This document shows, in pieces, positions 20,991 through 30,362 of a stretch of 64,000 bases of DNA. The notes beneath the pieces were generated by a model that was not told where the DNA came from, did not search any database, and saw only the letters and a program-made list of their open reading frames with translations. The translations under genes and the position numbers were made by a program. Each line of letters begins with the position of its first letter. The stretch's first letter is position 1. The stretch comes from Rhodobacteraceae bacterium WFHF2C18. Lineage in GTDB: Bacteria; Pseudomonadota; Alphaproteobacteria; Rhodobacterales; Rhodobacteraceae. The stretch lies in assembly GCA_002166865.1 (NCBI GenBank), contig NHTQ01000001.1, forward strand, positions 682,001 to 746,000, read 5' to 3'.

Positions 20991-21905
20991 CTAGCCGTCC
21001 GTCTCTTGCCTGTCCGCGGCGGTTCCCGGTGCGGCATGCGCGGTCAGCACCTCGGCCAGCAAGGGGTTGGGGAAGCGCCGTTGAAGCGTGACCGCGCAGA
21101 AGACTTCCGAGATCCCGTCGAACCGGGCCAATTCGACCAGCGTGCCACTGGCCAGTTCGTCCTGAACCACGATGGGGGGAATCACGGCCAGCCCGGCATC
21201 CGCGCGCGCAAGGAGCCGCATCATGGCCATATCGTCCGCCTCGGCCGCGATTTTCGGCACGATGCCCAGTTGCTCCAGCAGCGCGTCGAAGGCCGCGCGC
21301 AGGGCCGCCTCCGGCGTGGGCAGGATCACCGGCTCGACCGTGAGGTGCTCGGCCAGCGACCGGTCCGCGCGGGCGCGCGCCGGGGTGCCCACCAGGCTGA
21401 CCGGCTGCTCCGACAGACGTTGCACGAGGTAGGGGCTGGCGGCGTCCCGGGCGGGCACCAGATTGGTCAGCACCACGTCGAGCGACAGCGCCTCGAGGCC
21501 GCGCAGCAACTCCGCCTGGGAGCCCGACCGCAGGATCACCTCCACCTCCGGCCGGCCGATCAGCGGCCGAAGAAAGGAGATCTGGAAATTGCGCGACAAC
21601 GTGGCGAGGGCCCCCACCCGCAGGACGCGCCGCCCGCCCCCCACCTGGCCGAGGGTGGCGGTCAGGTCATCTACCGTGCGGAATATCTCATCGGCGTGGT
21701 CAAGGGCGATGCGTCCGGCCTCGGTCAGCACCAGGCCCCGCCCGCGCCGTTCGAAAAGCGCGTGGCCCAGGGTGGCCTCGAAAGCCTTGATCTGCGTGGA
21801 CAGCGCGGATTGCGACAGGTTCAGCGCGCGGGCCGCGCCTGTCAGCGTTCCGTCGCGAGCCACCGCCCGGAACAGCCGCAAGTGGTGAAGGTTCAGAGTG
21901 GCCAT
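20991..21905 (-). CDS. LysR-type transcriptional regulator, divergent from dabBA
   Basis: Regulator of 304 residues. The N-terminal winged HTH is HLRLFRAVARDGTLTGAARA then LNLSQSALSTQIKAFEATLG; an effector-binding domain follows. The tail is NhaR-like in style. Divergent placement, 101 bp from dabB, is the usual arrangement for a LysR protein and its target, so it probably controls the carbon-accumulation operon in response to CO2 or bicarbonate status (inference). Confidence 0.88.
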   Translation of the reverse strand: MATLNLHHLRLFRAVARDGTLTGAARALNLSQSALSTQIKAFEATLGHALFERRGRGLVLTEAGRIALDHADEIFRTVDDLTATLGQVGGGRRVLRVGALATLSRNFQISFLRPLIGRPEVEVILRSGSQAELLRGLEALSLDVVLTNLVPARDAASPYLVQRLSEQPVSLVGTPARARADRSLAEHLTVEPVILPTPEAALRAAFDALLEQLGIVPKIAAEADDMAMMRLLARADAGLAVIPPIVVQDELASGTLVELARFDGISEVFCAVTLQRRFPNPLLAEVLTAHAAPGTAADRQETDG

Positions 21906-21910
21906 GGTTC

Positions 21911-21958
21911 CATTTTATCGAACTTTAAAGATCAAAATATGTAATTTTCTGGAGTTTT
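21911..21958. promoter_or_regulatory. AT-rich divergent promoter/operator region, LysR gene / dabB
   Basis: A conspicuously AT-rich stretch in a GC-rich neighbourhood, containing the perfect palindrome CTTTAAAG (21923-21930) flanked by ATC and GAT. It lies directly upstream of the LysR start, where LysR proteins usually bind. No unambiguous -35/-10 pair is assigned. Confidence 0.4.
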
Positions 21959-22006
21959 GCCAGCCGCTATCTGCGCAGCAGACGCATTCAGAAGCGGAGT
22001 TGCACG

Positions 22007-23563
22007 ATGTCCTCGATTCCTCCTTTGTCCTTCGCCGCGCCACTGCTCCTGGCGGCGGTTGCCGCCCTGGCGCTTGCCTGGCCGGGCCGGCGCCCCGCGC
22101 CCCTGCCCCGGCTGTCCGAGGGGGCCGCGCTCGCCGCGCTCGGGGCTGCGATCTTCGGGGCGGTGCAATGGATCGCCGCCGGCCCGGCCGGCGTGACGGT
22201 GCTCACCGGACCGGCGGCGCTGTCGCTGCGCCTGGACGCGGTCAGCGCCGCCATGACCGTGCTGGTCGCCTTCATCGGCTGGATCGTGATGCGCTATGCC
22301 AGGTCCTACCTGGATGGCGAGGCGCGCGAGGGCGCCTTTCACGGCCTTATGCTGGTCACGCTCGCCGCGGTCCTCGTACTGGTGCAGGCGGCAAGCCTGG
22401 GGCTGATGATCCTCTCTTTCATCGCAATCGGCGCCGGCCTTCGGCGGCTTCTGCTGTTCTATGCCGGGCGGCGCGCGGCGCAGCGGGCCGCCACGAAATT
22501 CACGATCGTCTGGCATGCCGGTGATGCGGTCCTGATCCTGGCGGCCGGTCTGATCTGGGGCGCGTTCGGCGCCACGGACCTCGCGGCGCTGCCCAGGATC
22601 GACTCGATGCCGCCCGCCGGGGATGCCGCGATGGCGCTGCTGGTCCTAGCCGCCGTGCTGAAAACGGCCGCCTTTCCGGTTCACGGCTGGCTGACCGAGG
22701 TGATGGAGGCGCCCACCCCGGTCTCGGCCCTGCTGCACGCGGGCATCATCAACGCCGGGGGCGTGCTGCTGATCCGCAACGCCGAGCTTGTACAGGCCAG
22801 CCCCGGCGCGATGGCCGCGCTGGTGATGCTGGGCGGCGCCACGGCGCTTTTCGGTGCGATCGTGATGCTGACCCAGAGCGCGGTGAAGACGGCGCTGGCA
22901 TGGTCCACCGTCGCCCAGATGGGGTTCATGCTGCTGCAATGCGGGCTGGGGCTCTGGACGCTCGCGCTGCTGCACATCATCGCCCATTCCCTTTACAAGG
23001 CGCATGCCTTCCTCGCCTCGGGCGGGGCCGTCCGCGCCGTGGCCCAGTTGCACAGGCCGGGTCCGGTGGCCGTGCCGCGCATCGGCGCGGTGGCCAAGTC
23101 CTTCGGCCTGGCCCTCGTCCTGTACGCGGGCGTCGCCACGCTGTTCGCGATGGTTCTGGGCCCGAAATTGCCGCAGGCCCTGGCCCTCGGCGCGATCCTG
23201 ATCCTCGGTGTGGCGTATCTGGTGGCCCAGGGGCTGGCCGATGCGGCGCCCGCGGCCCTGACACGCCGCACGGGGCTGGCCGCCCTCGGCACGGCGCTGG
23301 CCTATTTCACATTCCAGCAGGCCGCCGGGGCGGCATGGGGCGCGCACTTGCCGGCCCCGCCGGTCGCCGGCCCCCTGGAATGGGCGCTGATCGTGCTGGG
23401 GCTCCTGTCCTTCGCCGGCGTCGCGGTCGCGCAGACCCTTTTCCCGCTTTGGGCGCATCACCCCGCGGCCGCCGGCCTGCGCGTGCATATCGCCAACGGC
23501 CTCTACATCAACGCCCTGCTCGACCGTCTGATCGGCGGGTTCCGGGCGGCGAAATCCGACTGA
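22007..23563 (+). CDS. dabB: Inorganic carbon transporter subunit DabB (NADH-quinone oxidoreductase subunit L-like)
   Basis: Polytopic membrane protein of 518 residues of the NuoL/MrpA proton-channel family. The channel core is visible in KTAAFPVHGWLTEVMEAP and TPVSALLHAGIINAGG, with LHIIAHSLYKAHAFL in a later helix. In DAB systems this subunit couples cation flux to the DabA catalytic subunit. It is followed 16 bp later by dabA, which excludes an isolated complex I gene. Confidence 0.93.
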   Translation: MSSIPPLSFAAPLLLAAVAALALAWPGRRPAPLPRLSEGAALAALGAAIFGAVQWIAAGPAGVTVLTGPAALSLRLDAVSAAMTVLVAFIGWIVMRYARSYLDGEAREGAFHGLMLVTLAAVLVLVQAASLGLMILSFIAIGAGLRRLLLFYAGRRAAQRAATKFTIVWHAGDAVLILAAGLIWGAFGATDLAALPRIDSMPPAGDAAMALLVLAAVLKTAAFPVHGWLTEVMEAPTPVSALLHAGIINAGGVLLIRNAELVQASPGAMAALVMLGGATALFGAIVMLTQSAVKTALAWSTVAQMGFMLLQCGLGLWTLALLHIIAHSLYKAHAFLASGGAVRAVAQLHRPGPVAVPRIGAVAKSFGLALVLYAGVATLFAMVLGPKLPQALALGAILILGVAYLVAQGLADAAPAALTRRTGLAALGTALAYFTFQQAAGAAWGAHLPAPPVAGPLEWALIVLGLLSFAGVAVAQTLFPLWAHHPAAAGLRVHIANGLYINALLDRLIGGFRAAKSD

Positions 23564-23578
23564 TCGAAGGAGACAGCG

Positions 23579-25939
23579 ATGTTGCTTAAGCCCGACCAGA
23601 TCACTGCCGACCGGCTGTCCGAAATCCACGGTGCCGCCGAGGCCGCCGCGCGTGCCATTCCCCCCGCCTTCCCGCTTGACGCCACGGTCGCGGTGAACCC
23701 CTTCCTGGGACAGGCCGGCGAGGACCTGGCCACCGCCGCGGCGCGGCTGGCAAGGGTGGCGGGCACGCCCCTGACCCGGCCACGGGCCGACTACGCCGCG
23801 CGGATCGCCGCGGGGCGGATCACCGATGACGATCTCGCCGCCGCCCTGGCCGCGCAGCCCTCGGCGCGAAAGGCCGCCGGTCTGGACAGCCTCAAGGCCC
23901 ACGCCGACCAGCCGGCCGGCGCGCCGCGCGCGCTGCCCACGGTGGCCGACCTCGCCGCGCGGGCGACCGGGACAGACTGGCCCGCGATCGTCGAAAGGAC
24001 CATCGGGCTGTGGGCCGGCGGACACTTCGACCGGGGACAGGCGCTCTGGGCGCCCGCACCGGCGCGTGATGCCTACGCGGCCTGGCGCGACTGGGCTACC
24101 CATGACCTGACCCCGGAAATCGCCGGGCTGGCCGGGTTCTGCGCCCATGTCGCCACCGCGCCCGACACGCCGGAGCGCGCGATCCTGCGGGCCGCCGATC
24201 GGCTGGGCATCAACGGGGCCGCCGCCGAGACCGCCTTTCACCGGCTGTTCATGGATCTGGGCGGCTGGGCGCAGCACGCGCGCTGGTTGCTGTGGCAGGC
24301 CGAACAGGCGGGGGAAAGCGACGGCACGCTCGCGGGGCTTCTCGCGATCCGGCTGATTTGGGAAGAGGCGCTCCTGGCACATGTCCCGGAGATCGCGGCG
24401 GACTGGGCCGCCACGGTCGCCGCCCACGCCGCGCCCGTCGCGCCCGGCCCCGAGGAGGTCCTCGACGCGGTGCTGCAGGAAGCGGCCGAACGCGCGCACC
24501 AGCGGGAGCTGGCCGCGGCACTGCACGCCCCGGCGCCGGCCCCCGACCGGCCGGCGTTGCAGGCCGCCTTCTGCATCGACGTGCGGTCGGAGGTCTTCCG
24601 GCGGGCGCTGGAAAGCCTCGATCCGGGGATCGAGACCATCGGCTTCGCCGGCTTCTTCGGGCTGCCGCTTGCCCACCGGGCGCATGGATCCGACGTGGTG
24701 GAACCGCATCTGCCCGTGTTGCTGACCCCGGCGCTGCAGTCGACCAGCCATGCCCCGCCGCGGCAGGAAACGGCCCGGCGGATCGCTGCGCGGGCCGCAC
24801 GCGCCTGGGGCCGGTTCAAGCAGGCGGCGGTCTCCTCCTTCGCCTTCGTCGAGGCGGCGGGGCCGGTCTACGGGCCCGCGCTTGTCCGCGATGCCCTCGG
24901 GCTGTGGGGCAAGGCGCCGGCGCCGGATGGGCCCGCCCCGCGGATCGACGCCGGGCTGGCCCCGCAGGCCAAGGCGGAAACCGCGGCCACGGTCCTCAAG
25001 GCCATGAGCCTGACGCGCGGCTTCGGGCGCGTGGTCCTGCTGCTGGGGCACGGGGCGCAGGTGACCAACAACCCACACGAGAGCGCCTATCACTGCGGCG
25101 CCTGCGGGGGCTACACCGGCGAGGTCTCGGCGCGCGTGCTCGCCGATCTGCTCAACGATCCCGAAACCCGGGCGGAACTGCCCGCCCACGGAATCGAGGT
25201 GCCGGCGGACACGCGCTTCGTGGCCGGGCTGCACGACACGACGACCGATCACGTCACGCTCTTCGATGCCGACGGGGACCAGGCCGACGGGCTGGCCCGG
25301 GTGCGGGGATGGCTGGTCGAGGCCGGGGCGCTGGCCCGCGCGGAGCGGGCAAGCCACCTGCCCGGCGCCGGTGCCGACGATCTGCCCGCGCGGGCGCGTG
25401 ACTGGGCCCAGGTGCGCCCCGAGTGGGGCCTTGCGGGCTGTGCGGCCTTCATCGCCGCGCCGCGGGCGGTGACGGCCGGCGCCGACCTGGGCGGGCGGGC
25501 CTTCCTGCACAGCTACGACTGGCGCGCCGACGCGGACTTCGCCACGCTGGAGCTGATTCTGACGGCACCGGTGGTGGTGGCCAGTTGGATCAGCCTGCAA
25601 TACTATGGATCGGCTGTGGCGCCGCGGGTCTTCGGCGGCGGCAACAAGCTGATCCACAACGTGGTGGGCGGCATCGGCGTGGTGCAGGGCAACGGCGGTC
25701 GGCTCAGGCCGGGGCTGCCCTGGCAGGCGGTGCACGACGGCGCGGGGCTGGTGCACGCGCCATTGCGCCTCTCGGTGCTGATCGAGGCCCCGCCGGCCGC
25801 CATCGCGGCGGTCCTGGAGCGCCACCCGGATGTCCGGGCGCTGTTCGACAATGGCTGGCTGCACCTCTTCGCGCTGGAGGACGGGCATGTCACGGCCCGG
25901 TACCGGCCGGGGCTGTCCTGGGCCCGGACCGGGGGCTGA
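23579..25939 (+). CDS. dabA: Inorganic carbon transporter catalytic subunit DabA (DUF2309)
   Basis: DUF2309 protein of 786 residues. With DabB it forms the energy-coupled, beta-carbonic-anhydrase-like machine that converts CO2 to bicarbonate in one direction. The four predicted zinc ligands are intact: Cys332 and Asp334 in AFCIDVRSE, His491 in LLLGHGAQ, and Cys506 in YHCGACGG. The 15-residue spacing between the last two matches characterised DabA. It is the second gene of the operon. Confidence 0.95.
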   Translation: MLLKPDQITADRLSEIHGAAEAAARAIPPAFPLDATVAVNPFLGQAGEDLATAAARLARVAGTPLTRPRADYAARIAAGRITDDDLAAALAAQPSARKAAGLDSLKAHADQPAGAPRALPTVADLAARATGTDWPAIVERTIGLWAGGHFDRGQALWAPAPARDAYAAWRDWATHDLTPEIAGLAGFCAHVATAPDTPERAILRAADRLGINGAAAETAFHRLFMDLGGWAQHARWLLWQAEQAGESDGTLAGLLAIRLIWEEALLAHVPEIAADWAATVAAHAAPVAPGPEEVLDAVLQEAAERAHQRELAAALHAPAPAPDRPALQAAFCIDVRSEVFRRALESLDPGIETIGFAGFFGLPLAHRAHGSDVVEPHLPVLLTPALQSTSHAPPRQETARRIAARAARAWGRFKQAAVSSFAFVEAAGPVYGPALVRDALGLWGKAPAPDGPAPRIDAGLAPQAKAETAATVLKAMSLTRGFGRVVLLLGHGAQVTNNPHESAYHCGACGGYTGEVSARVLADLLNDPETRAELPAHGIEVPADTRFVAGLHDTTTDHVTLFDADGDQADGLARVRGWLVEAGALARAERASHLPGAGADDLPARARDWAQVRPEWGLAGCAAFIAAPRAVTAGADLGGRAFLHSYDWRADADFATLELILTAPVVVASWISLQYYGSAVAPRVFGGGNKLIHNVVGGIGVVQGNGGRLRPGLPWQAVHDGAGLVHAPLRLSVLIEAPPAAIAAVLERHPDVRALFDNGWLHLFALEDGHVTARYRPGLSWARTGG

Positions 25940-26087
25940 CGGCGACGGTCGGGCGGACCGCGCCCGAGCACGGGCCGCCCGGCATACCTGTCCGGACGGG
26001 CGTGCCACGCGCGGCGTACCGCTGGAACTTTGCGCCCGGCGGCAGGGCGATGAGACCGGTGTCAGCGCCCCCGGCACGCGGAGCCGG

Positions 26088-28034
26088 TCACGCCACCGTG
26101 CGCTCCGCCGCCCGCGCGTCCTCGTCCTGCGCCGGCTCCGCCTGCATGAGGTCGGACGAGCCGTGCTGCGGCCGGTACCCCGAGGGCGCGGACAGCAGGA
26201 TCCGGCGCATCGCGCCGAGGTCCTGCGCCTTGCAGGCGGCGAGAAGCTCGTCAAGCAGCGGTGCGAGATCGCGGTCCGGCAGGTCCGCTTCGCGGGCCGA
26301 CAGGATGCGCGGGTGCGCGGTCGGCTCCGACTCCTCGCCCACGAGCAGTTCCTCGTGCAGTTTCTCGCCCTCGCGCAGGCCGGTGAAGACCACGGCGACA
26401 TCCCCCTCCACGCTACCGGCCGTGCCGGGATAGAAGGGCACCAGCCCGTGCAGGCGGACCATGCGGTCGGCCAGATCGGCGATGCGCACCGGCTCGCCCA
26501 TGTCCAGCAGGAAGACCTCCCCGCCGCGGGCCATGGCCCCGGCCTGGATCACCAGTTGTGCGGCCTCCGGCACCGTCATGAAGAAGCGCGTGATCTCGGG
26601 GTGCGTCACGGTGACCGGCCCGCCGGCCTCGATCTGGCGCTGGAACCGCGGGATCACCGAGCCGGAGGAGCCCAGGACATTGCCGAACCGCACCATCGAG
26701 AAGACGGGGCCACCGGGGCGCCGCGCCTGGGCCTGGCAGATGAGTTCGGCCATGCGCTTGGAGGCGCCCATCACGTTGGTCGGTCGCACGGCCTTGTCCG
26801 TGGAGACGAGGATGAAGGCCTCGACCCCGGCGGCGACGGCCTGCTCGGCCATCACGCGCGTGCCGAAGACGTTGTTGCGCAGGCCCTCGACGACGTTGCG
26901 CTCGACCAGCGGCACATGCTTGTAGGCCGCGGCGTGGTAGACCGTTTGCACGCCGAACCTGTCCAGCACGGCGCGCATCCGCCCCGGGGTCTGGGCCGAG
27001 CCCAGCACGGGCACCACCGGCCCCGCGTCCGGATGGCGCGGGCGCGCGGCGCGCAGTTCCTCGTCGATGGCGTAAAGGGCGTACTCGGAATGATCGACCA
27101 GCACCAGGCGCGCCGGCGCCTGGGCCAGGATCTGCCGGCAGAGCTCGCTGCCGATCGATCCCCCGGCGCCGGTCACCAGCACGACCTTGCCGGTGATGTT
27201 TTTGGCCATGAGATCGGGGCGCGGCGCGACCGGGTCGCGCCCGAGCAGGTCCTCCGGCGAAACCCGGCGCAGATCGCTGATCTGCGCCTTGCCGCTCACC
27301 AGATCGGCCAGCCCCGGCATGCTGCGGATCTCCACCGGGTGGGCCTCCAGCGCCTCGACGATGGCCCGCCGGCGGTCACGCGACACGCTGGGCAGGGCCA
27401 GCAGCACGGCCTCCACCCCGTGGGCGGCGATGAGCTCTCCCAGCCGGTCGGGATCCTGCACGCGCAGCCCGCCCACGTCGGTGCCGATGAGCGCCGGGGC
27501 GTCGTCGAGAAAGGCCACCACCTCGTAGTCCGGGCCCTGCCGCAGGGCCGTGAGCAATTGCCGCCCCGATTCCCCGGCGCCGTAGATCACCACCGGCTGC
27601 TTGAAGCGCGCCTTGCGGTGCAGCACCAGATCACGCATGGCAAACCGGCTGCCGCCCACCAGGACCATCAGCACCAGCCCGTAGATGCCCGGCACCGAGC
27701 GCGGCACGGGAAGGTCCAGCAGCGCGGCCGCGGCGGCCAGCGTGACGGCCGAGACCAGAACGCCGGCGAGAATCGTCTTGACCATCCGCGTGGTGATGTA
27801 ACGGATCACCGCCCGGTAGAGGCCCAGCCGGACGAAGACGGCCAGGGTGACCGGCAGCGTCACGGCGACGCCGATCCAGGCGGCCGGGCGGCCGGCAAAG
27901 GTCAGCGCGTCAAGGCGCAGCGCCATGGCAAGGGCGAAGGCCAGGCAGATCAGCACGATATCGACCGCCACCTGAATGCGCCGCTTCCGGCGCCTGTCGA
28001 GGGTGAGAAGCCCGTCCAGAAACCTGTCGATCAT
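26088..28034 (-). CDS. Membrane-anchored nucleotide-sugar 4,6-dehydratase/epimerase (FlaA1/WbpM/CapD family)
   Basis: Polysaccharide biosynthesis enzyme of 648 residues. Four transmembrane helices occupy about the first 130 residues. A CoA-binding-like domain (VVIYGAGESGRQLL) is followed by an SDR domain with GKVVLVTGAGGSIGSEL, STDKAVRPTNVMGASKR and RFGNVLGSSGSVIPRF. The catalytic tyrosine position is Met, as in the long WbpM-type enzymes. It probably makes a UDP-4-keto-6-deoxy sugar precursor for surface polysaccharide. The C-terminal about 30 residues are acidic and poorly conserved. Confidence 0.88.
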   Translation of the reverse strand: MIDRFLDGLLTLDRRRKRRIQVAVDIVLICLAFALAMALRLDALTFAGRPAAWIGVAVTLPVTLAVFVRLGLYRAVIRYITTRMVKTILAGVLVSAVTLAAAAALLDLPVPRSVPGIYGLVLMVLVGGSRFAMRDLVLHRKARFKQPVVIYGAGESGRQLLTALRQGPDYEVVAFLDDAPALIGTDVGGLRVQDPDRLGELIAAHGVEAVLLALPSVSRDRRRAIVEALEAHPVEIRSMPGLADLVSGKAQISDLRRVSPEDLLGRDPVAPRPDLMAKNITGKVVLVTGAGGSIGSELCRQILAQAPARLVLVDHSEYALYAIDEELRAARPRHPDAGPVVPVLGSAQTPGRMRAVLDRFGVQTVYHAAAYKHVPLVERNVVEGLRNNVFGTRVMAEQAVAAGVEAFILVSTDKAVRPTNVMGASKRMAELICQAQARRPGGPVFSMVRFGNVLGSSGSVIPRFQRQIEAGGPVTVTHPEITRFFMTVPEAAQLVIQAGAMARGGEVFLLDMGEPVRIADLADRMVRLHGLVPFYPGTAGSVEGDVAVVFTGLREGEKLHEELLVGEESEPTAHPRILSAREADLPDRDLAPLLDELLAACKAQDLGAMRRILLSAPSGYRPQHGSSDLMQAEPAQDEDARAAERTVA

Positions 28035-28330
28035 GCGAATACTCGAATCCAGTTCATTCGGAAAACCCTAGTGGTGCGATACACCGGGAAAGACGGGAAC
28101 GAAAGCGGCACGCACAACGCAGACGGGTTTTGCGCAGCGCCCGTGCGGCCACGCCACACCGCGACCAGGCCGTCATAGCCGGCCGCGCGCACCCCGGCAG
28201 GCGGTATCGGGCACCCCGGCCCCCGGCGACAATCGCCGCCTTGACACCGCGTCCGGCCGTGCCGGCGCCGCGGTCCGCCCGATGACGCCCTGACCGCCGG
28301 TTCGCCCGGGCTGCCGCGGCGCACAAACGC

Positions 28331-29731
28331 GTGCGGCCCATCGCAAAGCCTTTCCGGCCCATGCCCGGCATTTCGGCGGCCGCCCCGCAGGCGGGCCTCG
28401 CCGCCCTCTTGCCCGGTGCGGCGGTGGCCCAAGCCTGCCCATCCGCGCCGGAAGAGATGTGCGACCTCGGAACCCTGAGGGCGGACAACAACGGGACCAG
28501 TTTTGCCTATGGCGTGAACGCCGATGGCCGAATCGTGGTGGGAAGGGCCGAGACGGACGATAGCAGTTCCCACGCGTTTCGCTGGGACGCCGGCACCGGC
28601 ACCATGCAGGACCTCGGAACCCTGAGGGCGGATAACAGCGGGGTCAGCGTTGCCCGTGACGTGAACGCCGATGGCAGCATCGTCGTGGGAGAGACCCAAA
28701 ACGACGCCGGTCAGTTCCGCGCCTTCATCTGGCGCGCGGGCACCATGCTGGACCAAGTCAACACCGGGGTCGCAGCGCAGCAGAGCGCGCAGGCGCTTGC
28801 GGCCACGGCGGCGCATTACGGGCAGAATACCGTCTACCAACTGGGCCGCGAGGTGGCGCTGCGTGCGCCCGGCGGCGGGGATGGGGCGCGCGTCTCCACG
28901 CGCGGCGAGGCGGCCCCGCAGACACCCGTGGCGGTGCGGGTCGGCGGGCGGCTGGCCCATACCGATGACATCGCCACCAGCGGCGGGGTGCAGGTGACCG
29001 CGGCGGTCGGGCTGACGCCGGCCCTGGCCCTCGGCGGTTTTGTCGAGATCATGGACGAGAGCGACAGCCGCTCCGTTGTCTCGCTCGACGGCACGCATGT
29101 CGCGGGCGGCGCGTCGCTGCGGTATCGCGCGGCGCCGGACGGCACGGGGCTGACCTGGCGGGTCGCGGCGGTGCGCGGCGGCGGGGATTTCGACGTCACC
29201 CGGCGCGACATCCTGCCCGACACCGAGCGTGGCGAGGGCGCGACCAGCCTGACCACCACCGGCGTGAGCGCCGAGATCGGCTATGGTTATGCCGTCCCGC
29301 GCGGGGTCGTGACGCCCTTCGCCCGGCTGACTGGATCACGGGTGGAGCGCGACGGCTTTGCCGAGACGGACGCGATCGCCTTTCCGCTGACCTATGACCC
29401 CCACGAGGACGAGGCGCTGACCCTGACGCTGGGGGCCGATGCCCGTCTGGACGTCACCGCGCGGGGCACGCTGGAGATTGGCGCGGGGATCAGCCATGAT
29501 CTGGACCGCGATACCGACCCGGTGACGGGGACCAGCGCGATCCCGGGGTTCACGGATTTCTCGGTGAATGGCCCCGATCTGGAAAACCGCACGCGCGGCC
29601 ATGTCAGCGCCGGCTACAGCCACGCGCTCGGCGCGGGCCGGGCGGTGAGCGGGCGCGTTTCGGTGTCGCAGTCGCCCTGGACCGATGACCTGGCGGTCGG
29701 CGCGCGGGTGGGCTACGAAATGCGGTTCTGA
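28331..29731 (+). CDS. HAF-repeat autotransporter-like outer-membrane protein
   Basis: Protein of 466 residues. A GTG start at 28331 gives a basic N-terminus before the hydrophobic GLAALLPGAAVAQA signal; an ATG at 28361 is an alternative, and neither has a clear ribosome-binding site. Two HAF repeats (49 residues each) follow. From about residue 200 there is an autotransporter-type beta barrel with GGRLAHTDDIATSGGVQVTA and the terminal VGARVGYEMRF. It is probably surface-exposed or barrel-anchored. The passenger is unusually short for an autotransporter. Ligand unknown. Confidence 0.65.
   Translation: MRPIAKPFRPMPGISAAAPQAGLAALLPGAAVAQACPSAPEEMCDLGTLRADNNGTSFAYGVNADGRIVVGRAETDDSSSHAFRWDAGTGTMQDLGTLRADNSGVSVARDVNADGSIVVGETQNDAGQFRAFIWRAGTMLDQVNTGVAAQQSAQALAATAAHYGQNTVYQLGREVALRAPGGGDGARVSTRGEAAPQTPVAVRVGGRLAHTDDIATSGGVQVTAAVGLTPALALGGFVEIMDESDSRSVVSLDGTHVAGGASLRYRAAPDGTGLTWRVAAVRGGGDFDVTRRDILPDTERGEGATSLTTTGVSAEIGYGYAVPRGVVTPFARLTGSRVERDGFAETDAIAFPLTYDPHEDEALTLTLGADARLDVTARGTLEIGAGISHDLDRDTDPVTGTSAIPGFTDFSVNGPDLENRTRGHVSAGYSHALGAGRAVSGRVSVSQSPWTDDLAVGARVGYEMRF
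28463..28756 (+). repeat. Two tandem HAF repeats (147-bp unit)
   Basis: Two in-frame copies starting at 28463 and 28610. Each encodes DLGTLRADNxGxSxAxxVNA followed by DGxIVVGxxxxD and an AFxW motif. The first 23 nt of both units differ at one position, implying a recent duplication. Confidence 0.8.
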
Positions 29732-30362
29732 CCCGGGCAAAACGTGATGGGCGCGAGGCGGTCAGAGGGCGCGCCTTGCGCAGGTCGCGCGGGCGGAGGT
29801 TGCATTCGCCATTGCATCGCGCTTGGCGAAAAGAGCCCCGGAAATCCTTCTTCGGCTGGATGGACGCTGCGTCTCATGGAGGCCAAGGGTTCCTCCGGAC
29901 GAAGGATTTTATCCCGCTGACGACCATTTTGCGGGCCGCGCAGCGAAGGTCAGCTATCGCAGCTTTCAGGAAAGCATCTAACCGCCGAGGTTTGCAGCCC
30001 ACGTGTTGTCCCTTCTGCCGCTGCACCATGCGCACCAGCGCGAAGGCCACAAGCGTCACCGCGCCCAACGGGATCACGAGCCCGATCAGGAGCGACGTCG
30101 CCGCGAGCGCCGTGCCGGTCGCAACCAGGGCCGCCCCCGCCGCGACGAGGGAAATGAACTCAGTGTCATCCCCGGTCTCGCCCACGTGGACGGCGTGCCA
30201 TACGGCCGGACCAAATCGCAATTCATCCATCGGCTGTGACATTGCCGGATATGGCGCGCCCCTGCGGCCGGGTTTGCTGCGCTCGCCGTACGAAAGATCG
30301 GAATGGCCCTGACCCTGATCCGCCCTCGTGCAAGTTCCCGGACGGTGCCCCCTGCACTGCTA
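29732..30362. other. Weakly coding gap between the HAF protein and the Nfu fusion gene
   Basis: Except for the doubtful membrane ORF at 29874-30242, nothing is recognised here. A short AT-richer patch lies around 29850-30010. Confidence 0.4.
29874..30242 (-). CDS. Hypothetical small membrane protein
   Basis: Frame of 122 residues starting MSQPMDELRFGPAVWHAV. Residues about 28-72 form hydrophobic segments (LVAAGAALVATGTALAATSL, LLIGLVIPLGAVTLVAFALV), consistent with two membrane helices. After about residue 75 the coding character changes to a more AT-rich, basic sequence, as if the 3' end had been replaced. No ribosome-binding site is seen. It may be a truncated or decayed gene. Confidence 0.35.
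   Translation of the reverse strand: MSQPMDELRFGPAVWHAVHVGETGDDTEFISLVAAGAALVATGTALAATSLLIGLVIPLGAVTLVAFALVRMVQRQKGQHVGCKPRRLDAFLKAAIADLRCAARKMVVSGIKSFVRRNPWPP

Noticed and set aside
22646..26401. A 1251-codon minus-strand open frame
   Set aside because: Antisense to dabB and dabA, both of which have full family motifs; its translation is Gly/Arg/Gln-rich and matches nothing.
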